Source of the DNA: Thalassia testudinum
Taxonomy: Eukaryota > Streptophyta > Magnoliopsida > Alismatales > Hydrocharitaceae
Length of the DNA: 64,000 bases
Direction: 5' to 3'
Assembly: GCA_037157565.1 (NCBI GenBank)
Contig: JAZHRO010000013.1
Span: 73,463,501-73,527,500, forward strand
The notes below the pieces were generated by a model. That model saw nothing but the letters and a program-made list of their open reading frames with translations, had not been told where the DNA came from and did no database searches. Below, one piece after another: positions 12,401 to 24,400 of this stretch (positions are counted from its first letter, which is position 1; every line of letters starts with the position of its first letter). Made by a program: the position numbers and the translations under genes.

Positions 12401-15400
12401 TATGCACAAGGATGCGACAAACTCACGAGAGATTGTGAGGTGCGTGGAGCACCAACAGACCACAAGTTGGATTTACTGTCATGGATTTGCGTTCTTCGAA
12501 CCCTATGAGAATGCATTTGGGTTTTTTTGTGTGTGTAGCCCTCTCATTTCCTTCATGTTGTCTTCGCTTTACAAAAAAAAAAGGAGAGGGAAATAATTGA
12601 AAGGAAAAAAAAGAGAAAAAGAGGATAGAAAAGAAAAGTTGAAGGGGACTAAAAAAATGATGTGAAAAAAAGGAAAGAGCAAAAAAAATGATGATGAACT
12701 TGAAGAGGAGGGGAAAAGCTCCTCTAGTTAGTTTTCTTCTACACGTTGTTTCTTCTCTTATACATGTATGGGAGAAAGGGGGAGTATAAGTGAGAGCCTA
12801 TTGTGAATCTATGATCCCCATATGATGGGGACTTTCTTCAAGGTCCTCACATGAGAGAAGGTTAAGACTGGTCCCTATATGAGAGGAACACTTCCTGGTT
12901 CTTATATGAAAGAAATCTACAGAGATTTTTTTGTGGGAGAGGCCAGTCTCGAGGTCTCCATAGGAGACCTACTTCGAGTTCCCATATGGGAGAGGCCAGT
13001 CTCAAGGTCTCAAAGGGAGAGGCTTACTTCGAGTTTCCGTGTAGGAGAGACTTAGTTTCGAGGTCTTCAAGGGAGATACTTACTTTTGAGATGTTTAATG
13101 GGGAAGGCACTAGTACTAGTTGATGTCTCGAGGAGAGAGACCAATAAGAGCCAGCTTCAGTAGTTGATCTATCAGACTCTAACCTCATTGATGTCATCAT
13201 CGGCACACTCACCTACAAGAATAAGGATGTAGCTGTCGTCATTTGCCTGAAGGAGAGCCATGATTCGGTTGCACCATTGGAGTGTTGTGTTTTGCTTGTG
13301 AGAGTGGGGATTTGTGTTGTACAAGCTGAGCATTCTATGCGTTAGCTTTGGGGGGAGTGTTAAGAGAGATGATGTTGTAGTTGGGTTATGTTTAGTCTCA
13401 CATAGTGGAGTGGGAAAAAGTGAGGTGTGGTGGCCTATAAAAAGGCTTGCTGTACCCCTATTTATATTTGAGAAGAATATTTAGAGATTACGCCTAGAGG
13501 GGTGCTTCTCCCATGGTTCTTTCCTCTCTTCGTGAGAGGGGTTTCTACATAAACGCAAATGTTCTTGATTATGATGCTTTAATTTCATGTTTATTTTATG
13601 GGATTTTTACGTGAATGCCATTAAAATCTCTTGAAATTATTTAAATACCATTCAGTTCACTATATTTACAGATATACCATTGAAAAATTAGTGTCGTTTT
13701 CGTTTTTGCTACTCCGTTAGTCATAACTATTAAACTTAATTATTTTAGACTTAAATGTAATAAAAATTATTTTTTAATCCTCAAAAATTATTTTTTAGTC
13801 CTTAAATTATTTTTAATCCTCCAATTTTCTTTAGTCCTCAAATTTTATTTTTTTAATTTTCACCCCCTCCCTACCTCCTTCCCCTCGCCAATTCACCTCC
13901 CTTCCTCACCTCTGACCACCTCCTCCACCCCTACTCTCCAACCTCCGACCACCTTCTTCGCCCCCTCTCTAATCGCCACTTCCTCTCAACCACCACCTCC
14001 TACGGAAACATTGAAAAGGAGGTCCTCGAAGCCCACCACCACAACATCTTTAAGCGCCTCTTTGACCACAAGCTTAAGAAGGGCGACATCACAGACGGTG
14101 AGAAGTTGAAGAAGGGTGTCACCAAAGACGACGGGAAAACGACAAAGGGCGAGGGCAGGGTCGTCGCCTTGGGAGGATGAGGTGGTTGAAAGGAGGTAGT
14201 GGTTAGAGAGAGGAGGCAGAGGAGGTGGTCGGAAGTTGGAGAGTGGGGGTGGAGGAGGTGGTTAGAGGTGAGGAAGAAGGGAGGTGAATTGGCGAGGGGA
14301 GTGGGGGTGAAAATTAAAAAAAATAAAATTTGAGGACAAAAAAAAAATTAAGGACTAAAAAATAATTTTTTATTACATTTAGTCTAAAATCGTTAAGTTT
14401 AACGGTTATGGCTAACAGAGTGGCAAATAAGAAAACGATACTACTTTTTCAATGGCATATCTGTAAATATAGGGAATTGAATGGTATTTAAGTAATTTCA
14501 AAATATTTCAGTAGCATTTACGTAAAAATTCCTTATTTTATTCCTTTTTATATTTTAACATGGTATTAGACTCTTCTCCAGTCATTTTTTTTGTTTATAT
14601 TTCTTCTTCTATATGAGCATGAGAGAAAGGGAGAGTGAGTAAAAGCCTATTGTGACCCCATATGAGGGAGACTCATTCTTGTCGTCGATTCTTTTCTTTA
14701 AGGTCCTCACATGAGAGAAACTTCCTTTTTGGTCCCTATATAGGAGGAACACTTTTGTGGTCCTTGTATAAGAGAAGTCTACAAAGAGATTTTCACATAG
14801 GAGAGGCTAGTCTCAAGGTCTCTAAGGGAGAGGCCCACTTTGAGTTCCCATATAGGAGAGGTCACTCTTGAGGTCTCCAAGTGAGAGGCCCACTTCGAGT
14901 TTCCATGTGTGAGAGGCCCACTCTTGAGATCTTCATGGGAGGGACCTACTTCTGAGATCTCTACTGGGGAAGGCACGAACACTAGAGCTGGTTTCAACAA
15001 TTCATCTACCAAACTTTGACCTACGTTGATGTGTCGTCATTAGCACTCCTACTTGCAAGAATGAGGATGCAGGAGAGCCGTGACTTGGTTGCATCAGTTG
15101 AGTCACTTGAGTGTTGCGTTCTGCTTGTGAGAGTGAAGATTTTTGTTGTACAAGTTGAACACTCATGCTTCGGCTTGAGGGGGAGAGTTGAGAGAGATGT
15201 AGTTTAGAAATAATTAGTCTCACATAGTGGAGTGCGAAAAAGTGAGGTGTGTGGTGGCCTATAAAAGGTCCCTTGCACTCCCCATTTTATCTTTGAGAAA
15301 ACTAGTGAAATACCATGCCCATAGGGGTGCTTCTCCGCCAGTGCTGCTAACACCGCTTAGGGCTCTGCTAGCGCCGGAGGAGCCTTCTTGGGTGGTCTTC

Positions 15401-18400
15401 TCGCACCCAAGCTAGGCCAAAGCTTGTCCAAAGGGATTTTTTGTGAAGATGTCAGTATGATTTTTCGGATTTTAGACCTGATTGATGACCTCTTAGATAT
15501 AGAAGTTTGATTGTGGCTCCAAGATTGTAAAGATGGCTTCAGATGATTAATCCGAGGTGAGTTCGGGCACTTCTTTGGACACTGGGTATTGAAGAATTCA
15601 TTTTTTGGCCCTATCGTCAAGTTGGACGAGACCAACTACCCACGGTGGTCTCGGACTTTTCTTATGACCATCAAGGGTCATGGGAAGAGCCACATCCTTA
15701 CAGATTCGGAGCTTGAGAGCAAGACTGGTGCCAACGCTACCTAGGACAGAGACAATGCCATGGTCTCAACATGGCTTATGCAGATAATTATTCCTTGTAT
15801 AGGGGATGAGATCATGTATTACGACACCACAAAGAAAATGTGAGAGTCCTTGTGTGAGATCTACTCTCATGCCAAGAACTCTGCACGGGTCTTTCAGGTC
15901 TTCTACGACCTTTTCTACTTGCATCAGGAAGGACGCACTCTGCTACAGTACTACTCCCTCTTGAAGGGAATACTGGAGAGGAATCACTCCTATTTGCCAA
16001 GGTGTGCCTGTGATTCGTGGAAGGATTTTCAGAGACAGTTGACCGTCTCTTTCTTCCTGCCAGGTCTTGGACTTGAGTATATTGTTGCCAGAGATCAGAT
16101 TCTTATTGCTCCTGAGCTTCCTACCTTGCAGGAGGCTTATAGCAGACTTAGTAGAGTTGCAGTATGTACTCCTACTCCTTATTCTGGTACTTAGATGTCC
16201 GCATTGGCAGCGATCCTTGGACGTGGAAGGGGTACTCCTACACGTGGTCGTGGACATGGACACTCGTTTAGTACATATAATAAGACCCCGTGTACCTACT
16301 GTGACAGACTTCGTCATCCAGAGGCTACATACTAGTAGAAACATGGTAGGCCACCTATGGCCAATCAGGCAGTTGAGATTACAGATGGAGTGCCCGCTAG
16401 TTCTGATGTGAGTTCCTTAAGTACAGAGATTGAGACCTTGCGACAGCAGATTACACAATTAGCACAGGCTTCATCCTCTCAACCTTCAGATATTGCAACC
16501 ATTGCTACCTCCTCACTGGCACCTACGGCTGGTATGTCCTCATGCTTGTCCTCTGGTGATTGGTTGATTGATTCTGGTGCATCTACGCACCTATGTGACA
16601 ACAGGAGTGCATTCTCTCAGTTAGCACCTGTTACACTAGCCAGGACTATGCAGGTGGCAAACGGGAGACATTCGCCACTAGTTGGCAAGGGAGATATGTT
16701 TCAATCTCCTACCTTGAGACTAGCAGATGCTTTTTATGTGTTTGATTTTCCCTTGAGTTTATTATCTGTTAGTAGTATTACTAGGGATTTGAACTGCAGA
16801 GTCATTTTTGATGCGTCTTCTTGTGTCTTGCAGGACAAACTTACTGGGAAGACGATTGGTGGAGGGCATGAGGAAAGGGGGTGTACCATTTGAGCCAGAC
16901 CATTGTTGTTGTTTCTGCTACTAGGGCCTTGCTTCCACTGGATCTCCCCTTCAGTGGCATCATCGCCTTGGTCACCTGCTTATTGGCCGCCTCAGATGGA
17001 TTTTGCCACACATACCCTCTACTACTGCTCTCACCTGTGATGCTTATTAGCTGGGCAAGCATCATAGGGTTAGTTTTCCCGGTTCTACTTCTATTTCTTC
17101 TGCTGCTGCTTTTGACTTGATTCATATGGATGTGTGGGGTCTCAGTCGTACTCTTGATCGACTTGGGAATAGATATTTTTTGTTAGTGGATGATTTTTCT
17201 CGCATTTCCTGGATATTTCTTTTACAGAATAAGTCTGATGTGGGAAAAATCATTGAGAGCTTTGTTAAAAAAATAAAAATTCAGCATTCTTGTTTTGTGA
17301 AACATTTTTGGCTTGATAATGCCTTGGAGTCTTGTACTACTTGTTTGCGTACTTTTCAAGTCATGACATTATTCATGAGACCACGTACCCACACACCTTG
17401 CAGCAAAATAGTGTTGTTGAGAGAAAACATCGTCATGTTCTTAATGTTGCTCGTACTCTGTTGATTCACTATTTGGTTCCCTCCCTTTACTGGGGTGACG
17501 CTGTTTTGACTGCGTGTTTTTTGATTAATAGGATGACTAATGCTGTATTACATGAATGGATTCCTTTGCAGGTTATGTATCCTGATCGACCCCTGTTTTG
17601 CATCACCCCTCGGACTTCTAGTTGTGTTGCCTTTGTCCATTTGTTGGGATCGGGTCTTGATAAGCTAGTATCAAGAGCAGTTAAGTGCGTTCTTCTTGGG
17701 TATACCTATACATAAAAAGGGTATCTGTGTTTTGATCCGCTTACTTCTCGGTATTATGTTTCTGCGGATGCTATATTTCATGAGGCGATACTTTTCTTTT
17801 CTACAATTGCAGCTGAGATGCCTTCTGAGGGTGACATGGCGCTATGCCATATACTCCTATTTCCTTTGGGAGTTCTCCTGAGATTCCTTTTCCTACTACA
17901 CCATCACCACTACTTCATGCTACGCATCCCTTCGTTGGGCTGACCAAGCCACTCCAAACGTATGCCTAACCTCATACTACCTAGGAGCTCACCCCACTTC
18001 CTAATAGTGTTACATTTGTTGGATGTTGGTGGGTATTTACTGTGAAGTTCAACTTAGATGGCGGTGTTGCTAGGTACAAAGCACACTTGTGGCAAAAGGG
18101 TTTACCCAGACTTATGGAGTTGACTTCTTTGACACCTTCTCACTAGTTGCCAGGCTTCCCACAGTAGGGTGTTGATTGTAGTGGCAGTTCAATTAAATTG
18201 GCCTTTGCATCAGTTGGATGTGAAGAATACCTTTCTCTATGGTAATTTCCAAAGGAAGTCTACACGTAGTAGTCACCTGGATTTGAGACTCAGGGGGAGT
18301 GTGTATGCCAATTACGGAAGGTCATTTATGGCTTTAAGCAGAGTTCTAGAGCCTGGTTCCAGAGGTTGTCATAGGTTGTAGAGGCAGCTGGGTTCAGGAG

Positions 18401-21400
18401 ATCGATAGTTGACTTTTCTCTCTTTGTCAGGAGGACTGGACGAGATACTGTGGTTCTTATTTATGTTGTTGACTTAACTGTTACAAGGGATGATGAATAG
18501 GGTGTTGTTGAGGTTAAGCGCATCCTAGCAGAGCAGTTTGTTATGAAGGACTTGGGGGCTCTACGGTACTTTCTTGGTATTTAGGTTGCTCGCAGCAAAT
18601 AGGGCATGGTCTTATTTCAGAAGAAGTATGCTTTGGACATCTTGCAAGAGGTTAGTATGTTTAGGGCTAAGGAGGCCAATATTCCTATGGATCTCAAGAT
18701 GCCACTCTATGATGAGGATACACAGGTGGTGGATAGCAGGTAGTACATGCATCTTGTGGGGAAGCTGCTATACCTTACTATCACTAGGCTAGATATCTCC
18801 TTTGCGGTAGAGAGATTGAGTCAATTCATGGCCAAGCGGACACGTCAGCATTGGGATGCAGCATTGATGGTATTTAGATACGTCAAGAAAGCTCTTGGGA
18901 AGGGTCTCTTCTTCTCTAAGGGGTCTTCTATGACTTTGGTTGGCTCCTCTGATGCGGACTACATCGGATGTCATGTGGATTGTAAATCCACTACTGGGTT
19001 CTGCACCTTCTTAGTAGGGAATTTGATCACATGGAGGAGAAAGAAACTTGGCACAGTTGCGAGATCCAGTGTCGTGTCTGAGTGCAGAGCTATGGCTTAG
19101 GCGACTGCAGATATGATGTGGATCAGATTCTTGCTTATTGACTTACAGATACAGTTTTCTAACCCCATGGAGATGCGATGTGATAACAGAGTAGCTATAT
19201 TCTTTTCAAAAAAGCAGAGTGGTCATCTTGATTGCTAACAACCCAGCATTTCACGAGAGGACGAAGCATGTTGAAGTTGATTGTCACTATATTAGGGACA
19301 TTATTTAGAAAGGGTTGTTATATATTACTCCAGTCACATGTAAGGAGTAGATTGTAGATATTTTCAACAAGACCTTTGTCAGATCTTTATTTGATTCATA
19401 TGTATCCAAGTTGAGCATGATAGATATTTATGTTTCAACTTGAGGGAGAGTATTAGTATATATTGTTATTTTTATGCTTTTTTTGTATGAGCTGTGGGTG
19501 TTTAGTTTCTTAGGGACTGATTTGTACTTTTAATCCTTCGATCTCTCTCTCTACATGAGAGAACATAGGATTTTCTATAATGAAATAAGTCATTTCAACC
19601 AATTTCTCTCATAATTTTCTTTCCACTCTTTATGAGTGAAGTTTCCACGTAAATCCAAATGTTTATGTTTTGATGTGTTGATATTGTTGTTTACTTTATT
19701 CCGAGTTTATTTACTAACAGTATAAAGGAAGAATGGATATCATTTTATTCCATATGTCAAAATATAATTTTTTGAACTATGAAGAGATGCATGGCAACTT
19801 CTAAGAAATTATGTCATCTACTTTTCTTTTTATGATTTAAGCATCTAAACCTTACAGGAGACACAGATATCAAGGAACTATCGATAAGATATTGCTGATG
19901 GAAATTTGTTTTGACGTTGGTTTGTTTCTTTGTGCATCTCAGAGAAGCGAACCTGGGAGCGAGCTGAGACCTACGGTTCACCTCCTTCTGCACGAGATAG
20001 TCACACTTGCTCATCATGGAGGAATAAACTCATTGTTCTTGGTGGAGAGGATGCGTCAGATTATTATTTGTCTGATGTCTATATTCTTGATACAGGTGAA
20101 GTCTGGAAATAGATCCTTTACTTTCCTCCATTATTTCACCATGAACTATTATCACTGGCAGATAGAAGCATTGTCTTGAATTATTTACAATTTTGTGGTT
20201 ATTGGTGTTTTTGTGTCTGGGTGTGACCAAGGATAGATATGATTGGAGGCAAAGAATGTAACTCACCTCCACTTAATTTTGAAAAGGCTTGTTTTGGTTT
20301 TGCTTTGGCACATGATTTTCCCCGTTTGTTAATAACCTTCAAACCCGTCAGTCTTGATAATGTGCCTATTTCCTTGCGGAATTACTTAATCAAAAAGTAA
20401 TTTGTGTCCTTTTGCAGATACTCTTCTGTGGAGTCCACTTAGCACCTCTGGTCAGATTGCACCACGTGCAGGTCACTGCACTGTTGCTCTTGGAAGGAAT
20501 TTATTTGTATTCGGAGGGTTTACCGATGATAGGAATCTTTATGATGACCTCCATGTATTAAATGTTGGTAAGTACATGAAACTGATCTGTTTATAGATGG
20601 CTTGTCTATTTTCTTTGCAATTTGATGTTTTACATGCTTTTTGTGTTGGCCAATCAGAAATACAGCAATATACTGCAGCTGTATGTTTACTTCATTGAAA
20701 TCTAGGAAATGACCTGACTTCATGTGCATATCCTTTGGGTATTGTCTTAATTCTCATAGACAGGATCGTGAATTTAACTTGTAATGAGATGGCTATTGGT
20801 GACTGTTGTGATGGTAGCAACTAGCTGTATCCAGTATAGCTAACGATGCACAAAAACGTGTATAGATCTGTTGAGAGTTATTATGTTTCTAGAGTTGCTA
20901 GTTAGTTTCTTATTGTATAGGTTGTCCTGCGTCTCTCTATATAAAGATTCTTAGGGTTTTGTGATGCAATTCAATTATTCTTTTTCCATTAACATGGTAT
21001 TAGAGTAGCGGTCCTAGGTCAGTACTTGGATACCTCCACTAAATACTACCCTCTCTCTTCCCAAGGTGGTGTCGGCCCTCGTCCATGCTTACCACTGTCA
21101 TCGTTATAGCCTTCAGAGGCTGCTGGGGTGTTGCCAACTCCACCGGTGGCAGTAGTGTCGTCGATCATCTCTCCCCTTGCCAGTAGCAGCATCGCTGGCC
21201 CCCTCCTGCTCCCTTGTGTCGTCGCTAGGGTCCCCAAGGACCTTGGCAGGCGCTCAAGAAGGGGGTAGGTGATTGTGTTGCATCCTGCACTACTTGATCT
21301 TGATCTTAAGTTCTTTTTCAGATTTGTGTTTGGGGATTTTTGCCCTCTTGATGGTCATATTTCCTTATAAAGTGAAGCCTATATCTTCCTTCTACGAATT

Positions 21401-24400
21401 GAGACATCATGAGTGACCGCAAGAATGAACTTAGCGACTTGATAAGGTAGTTATCTACCACGGGTGCGTCTCCTCATATGCAGGGCACCTCCATCAAACT
21501 AAATGGAACTCTCTTTTGTGGTCTACATCTTTTGCACAATTTGTGAGATCTCATAGGAAAAAATACATCCTATTGAAAGATGAACTAACTGTAAAGACTG
21601 GTGATTGGGAGGCCGACAATGATTGGGTTGCTACATGTTTGTTGAATAGTAAGAAAGAGCCAATAGCAAAGCAAGTCATGTCTTATTCTTAGCGAAGATG
21701 TGGGAGACTATGCATGAAAGTTACCCTTAGAAGAGTAATATCGCTTGGCTATACAGAGTTATAGAAGAGATACACACGTTCTGGAAGGGAACCATGTCAC
21801 TGGTAGAGTACTATGGGATGACGAAGAATGTGGGATGAGCATGATACTTATTAGCCTTTGTCCTCAGATATATCAATTATGGCTAAGCAGAGGGAGGCCA
21901 TCATATCTGTTCAATTTTTGGCAACAGTTGGCCCTAAATACAAGGCTGTTAAGGATTAGTTGATGACCTTGGAGGAGATCCCTACACTAGTGTAGATATA
22001 TGCTTGTCTTTCTCTTCTTGAGATATTTGATCCTGCCCCACCATCTATTTTCTTTGTCATGGCATTTATTGATTGTGGTCATGGTACTCCCACAAGCAGG
22101 GGGAGAGGACGTATATCGAGAGGAGGTGGTGGTTGTGGCTATGATCGCAATGGCTTGTTATGTGAGCATTGTCATAGAACCAATCATGTGATTGATAGGT
22201 GCTGGATCAAGCACGGTTATCCTTAGGGGTAGGCTCAACGGGTGAATCTGGTCTCTTCTAGGGCTAATGATACCCAGTTTCAGGAGGATGATACTTCCAC
22301 TACTTAGGTCACCATCTCTAGAGAGGAATATGATCGATTGTTGACATGCTAGTCCACTTCTGCTATTGGAGCTTCTATTGTCAGATCTATAGGTATTGTT
22401 GCCATGTTAGTTGGGACTCATGATCCTGATTGGATTTCTAATTCAGGTGCCTCCTCATACATTACTGGAGATGCTAGTTTGTTTTCCTCCCTATGGTCTC
22501 TAGACAACCCTTTTCATGTGAGGGTGGATGATGGTTCCTTGTCTCTAGCGATTGGACTTGGAGACATCTTTCTCTGGATCTCTATCTTTGACAGACTGTA
22601 TGCATGCTCCTAAATTTGCTTTAAGCCTTATCTATTACTCAGATTACGAAGGCACACATTGTCGAGTAGTATTTTATGATCACTTTTTCTTCTTATAGGA
22701 TCTCTAAACGATGAAGCGGATTTGAGGATTTGAGTGGGATGGTCTTTATTACTTGAGCCTACCACCTACACACCTTTTTGCTGCTTCTGCTTTCGCCACT
22801 ACTACCTTACAATGACATTTGCGCCTGGGCTACCCGAGTATACTTATTTTACGCCGTTAGTTTCTTGAGTTGTAGTTTCCAAAATCTTTCCAGTGTGATG
22901 CATGCCAACTTGGCAAGCGTCATAGGGCTTCTTTTCTGTCAAGTCAAAATAAAAGAATTGAGTCCCCTTTTTCATTGATTCATGCTGATTTATAGGGGCC
23001 ATGTCATCTTCGTAGTTTTAGGGGTTTTAGATATTTTCTAATTTTGGTGGATGATTACACTTGTGTTATGTTGGTCTATATGTAAAGAGAAATATGAAAC
23101 TCTTGTACTTATTAATTTTTTTCTCTAAAATAAAGACTTAGTTTTTTAATGCTATTTGTACTTTCTGAAGTGACAATGATCTTTAATTCATGAATGCTAC
23201 TATGAATGATTTTTTACTTCCTTGGGGGTCGCTTACTAAACTTCTTGTGTTCACACCTTTCAACTAAATGGAGTGGTTGAACACAAGCTTAGACATGTAC
23301 ATGATATGGCCAGAACTATGATGTTCCAGATGCATGTTTCTTCTTAGTTCTGAGGTGATGCGGTTCTTACTTGCGGTATTTCTAATTAATAGGGTATCTT
23401 CGTTGCCTTGAAAGGTAAGATACCTCATCTTTTGTTGTTTCCGGGTCGGAAATTCTCTTACCCTTGTTTGTTTGGTTGTTTGTTTTGTTCACCTCTTCAA
23501 GGTAGACAAGTTGGCTCTTTGGTCGGTCAAGTGCATTTTCTTGGGATGGCCTTGTACCCAAAAAAGATATCATTGCTATGATCTTGTGATTCACAAGTTC
23601 TATGTCAGTGCTAATGTAACATTCTTTAAGGATGTTCCTTACTTTCAACCAAAGGAGAAGAGCTCCCATCTTCACTTGTCGCATGATATCCCTCTTCCTG
23701 TGCCATCTATGACGCCTCCAGTGCCCTCTAAGTCATCCCATCCATCGAATATACCTTCAACTCCACTTCTACTACCACCACCACCATCTTTCTACCCCTG
23801 GATCTATCACCGGCATCCTCCTGTGGTGCCCAAGGAAGAACCATTGTTGATCATTTTCGCTCATACTGGTGTTATTGAGTCTGATAGAGATTAGGTACTA
23901 CCTTTTGCAGATGGATCTTGTTGCTGATAAACATTATGATCATTGATTTTGATGATAACAAAATAGGTTATGTTTAAAATTATATTTGGAGATCAATATT
24001 TCAGGCTTAGGGATGGATGAAGCTTGATAAAAGCTCAAGCTCTAAAAGGATGGAGAAAAAGCACCAAGGAGGAAAGCTTAAGGACTTGAAGAGGAGTTTA
24101 GACTTAGATTTACTTTTTATGTATCTTTTATTTACTTTGATAGAATGTAAAAGGGCCTTCATGTTACTTGAATTTACTCGTAGGAAATCTTGTTAATCTC
24201 ATTCTGTGACTTTTTTAGACGTCTTATCCTGTCTTTGGACATTTGAAAATCCTCTCTCAGAAGTCTGAAATACCTTTTTAGATGTCTGAACCTCACTCCA
24301 GTATCTTCCTTTCTGTCTTTGAGATTTTGAGACGTCTATGTTTAGCCTTAGACGTTTGTTCGACCTCTCTCAAATGCCTGATCCTCAGGATTGTGGCATC

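Larger units (their letters stand above)
13358..14560 (+). repeat. Family X LTR2, interrupted by a MULE
   Basis: The LTR is 13358-13599 joined to 14542-14560 (261 bp without the insertion), preceded by a G-rich purine tract at 13349-13357. It has CTATAAAAAGG at about 13434 and ends in AACA before a primer-site variant. Confidence 0.75.
15336..19603 (+). mobile_element. Copia retrotransposon E1, lacking its 5' LTR
   Basis: Same family as element B. Gag starts near 15533 (MASDD then a stop) with [12 protein letters not shown] and [16 protein letters not shown] zinc knuckle at about 16288 reads CTYC...H with the last Cys changed to Tyr. The protease motif is [12 protein letters not shown] at about 16560. 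Integrase covers 17100-17700 ([20 protein letters not shown]). Reverse transcriptase covers 18000-18750, where the catalytic YVDD box has become YVVD at about 18460. RNase H is 18900-19430 ([18 protein letters not shown]). The 3' LTR is 19451-19603, beginning TATTAG where B has TGTTGG. The 5' LTR and most of the leader are absent. Frames carry many stops. Confidence 0.88.
11419..19719 (+). mobile_element. Tandem array of non-autonomous LTR family X: LTR-internal-LTR-internal-LTR
   Basis: Three related LTRs lie in the same direction: LTR1 11419-11683 (265 bp), LTR2 13358-13599 plus 14542-14560 (261 bp, split by a MULE) and LTR3 15186-15335 plus 19609-19719 (261 bp, split by Copia E1). Each has a CTATAAAA box and ends in AACA. 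Primer-site variants follow LTR1 (TAGTATCAAAGC, 11684) and LTR2 (TGGTATTAGACT, 14561), and purine tracts precede LTR2 and LTR3. Internal 1 is 1674 bp; internal 2 (14561-15185) is 625 bp and has lost about 1 kb. Neither codes for gag or pol. The flanks (ATGCT left, GTATA right) are not a TSD. This suggests recombination between copies rather than a single insertion. Confidence 0.75.
15186..19719 (+). repeat. Family X LTR3, interrupted by Copia E1
   Basis: The LTR is 15186-15335 joined to 19609-19719, 261 bp without E1, the same length as LTR2. It has CTATAAAAGG at about 15258 and ends CTAACA at 19719. TTCTC stands on both sides of E1 (15331-15335 and 19604-19608). Confidence 0.7.

Noticed and set aside
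11929..12463. Overlapping - strand frames of 82-134 codons
   Set aside because: They lie in the family X interior, overlap in several frames and resemble no protein.
12830..13130. Regular short repeats that might suggest a CRISPR-like array
   Set aside because: Units are diverged, adjacent without unique spacers, shared with other LTR elements, and the genome is a plant's.
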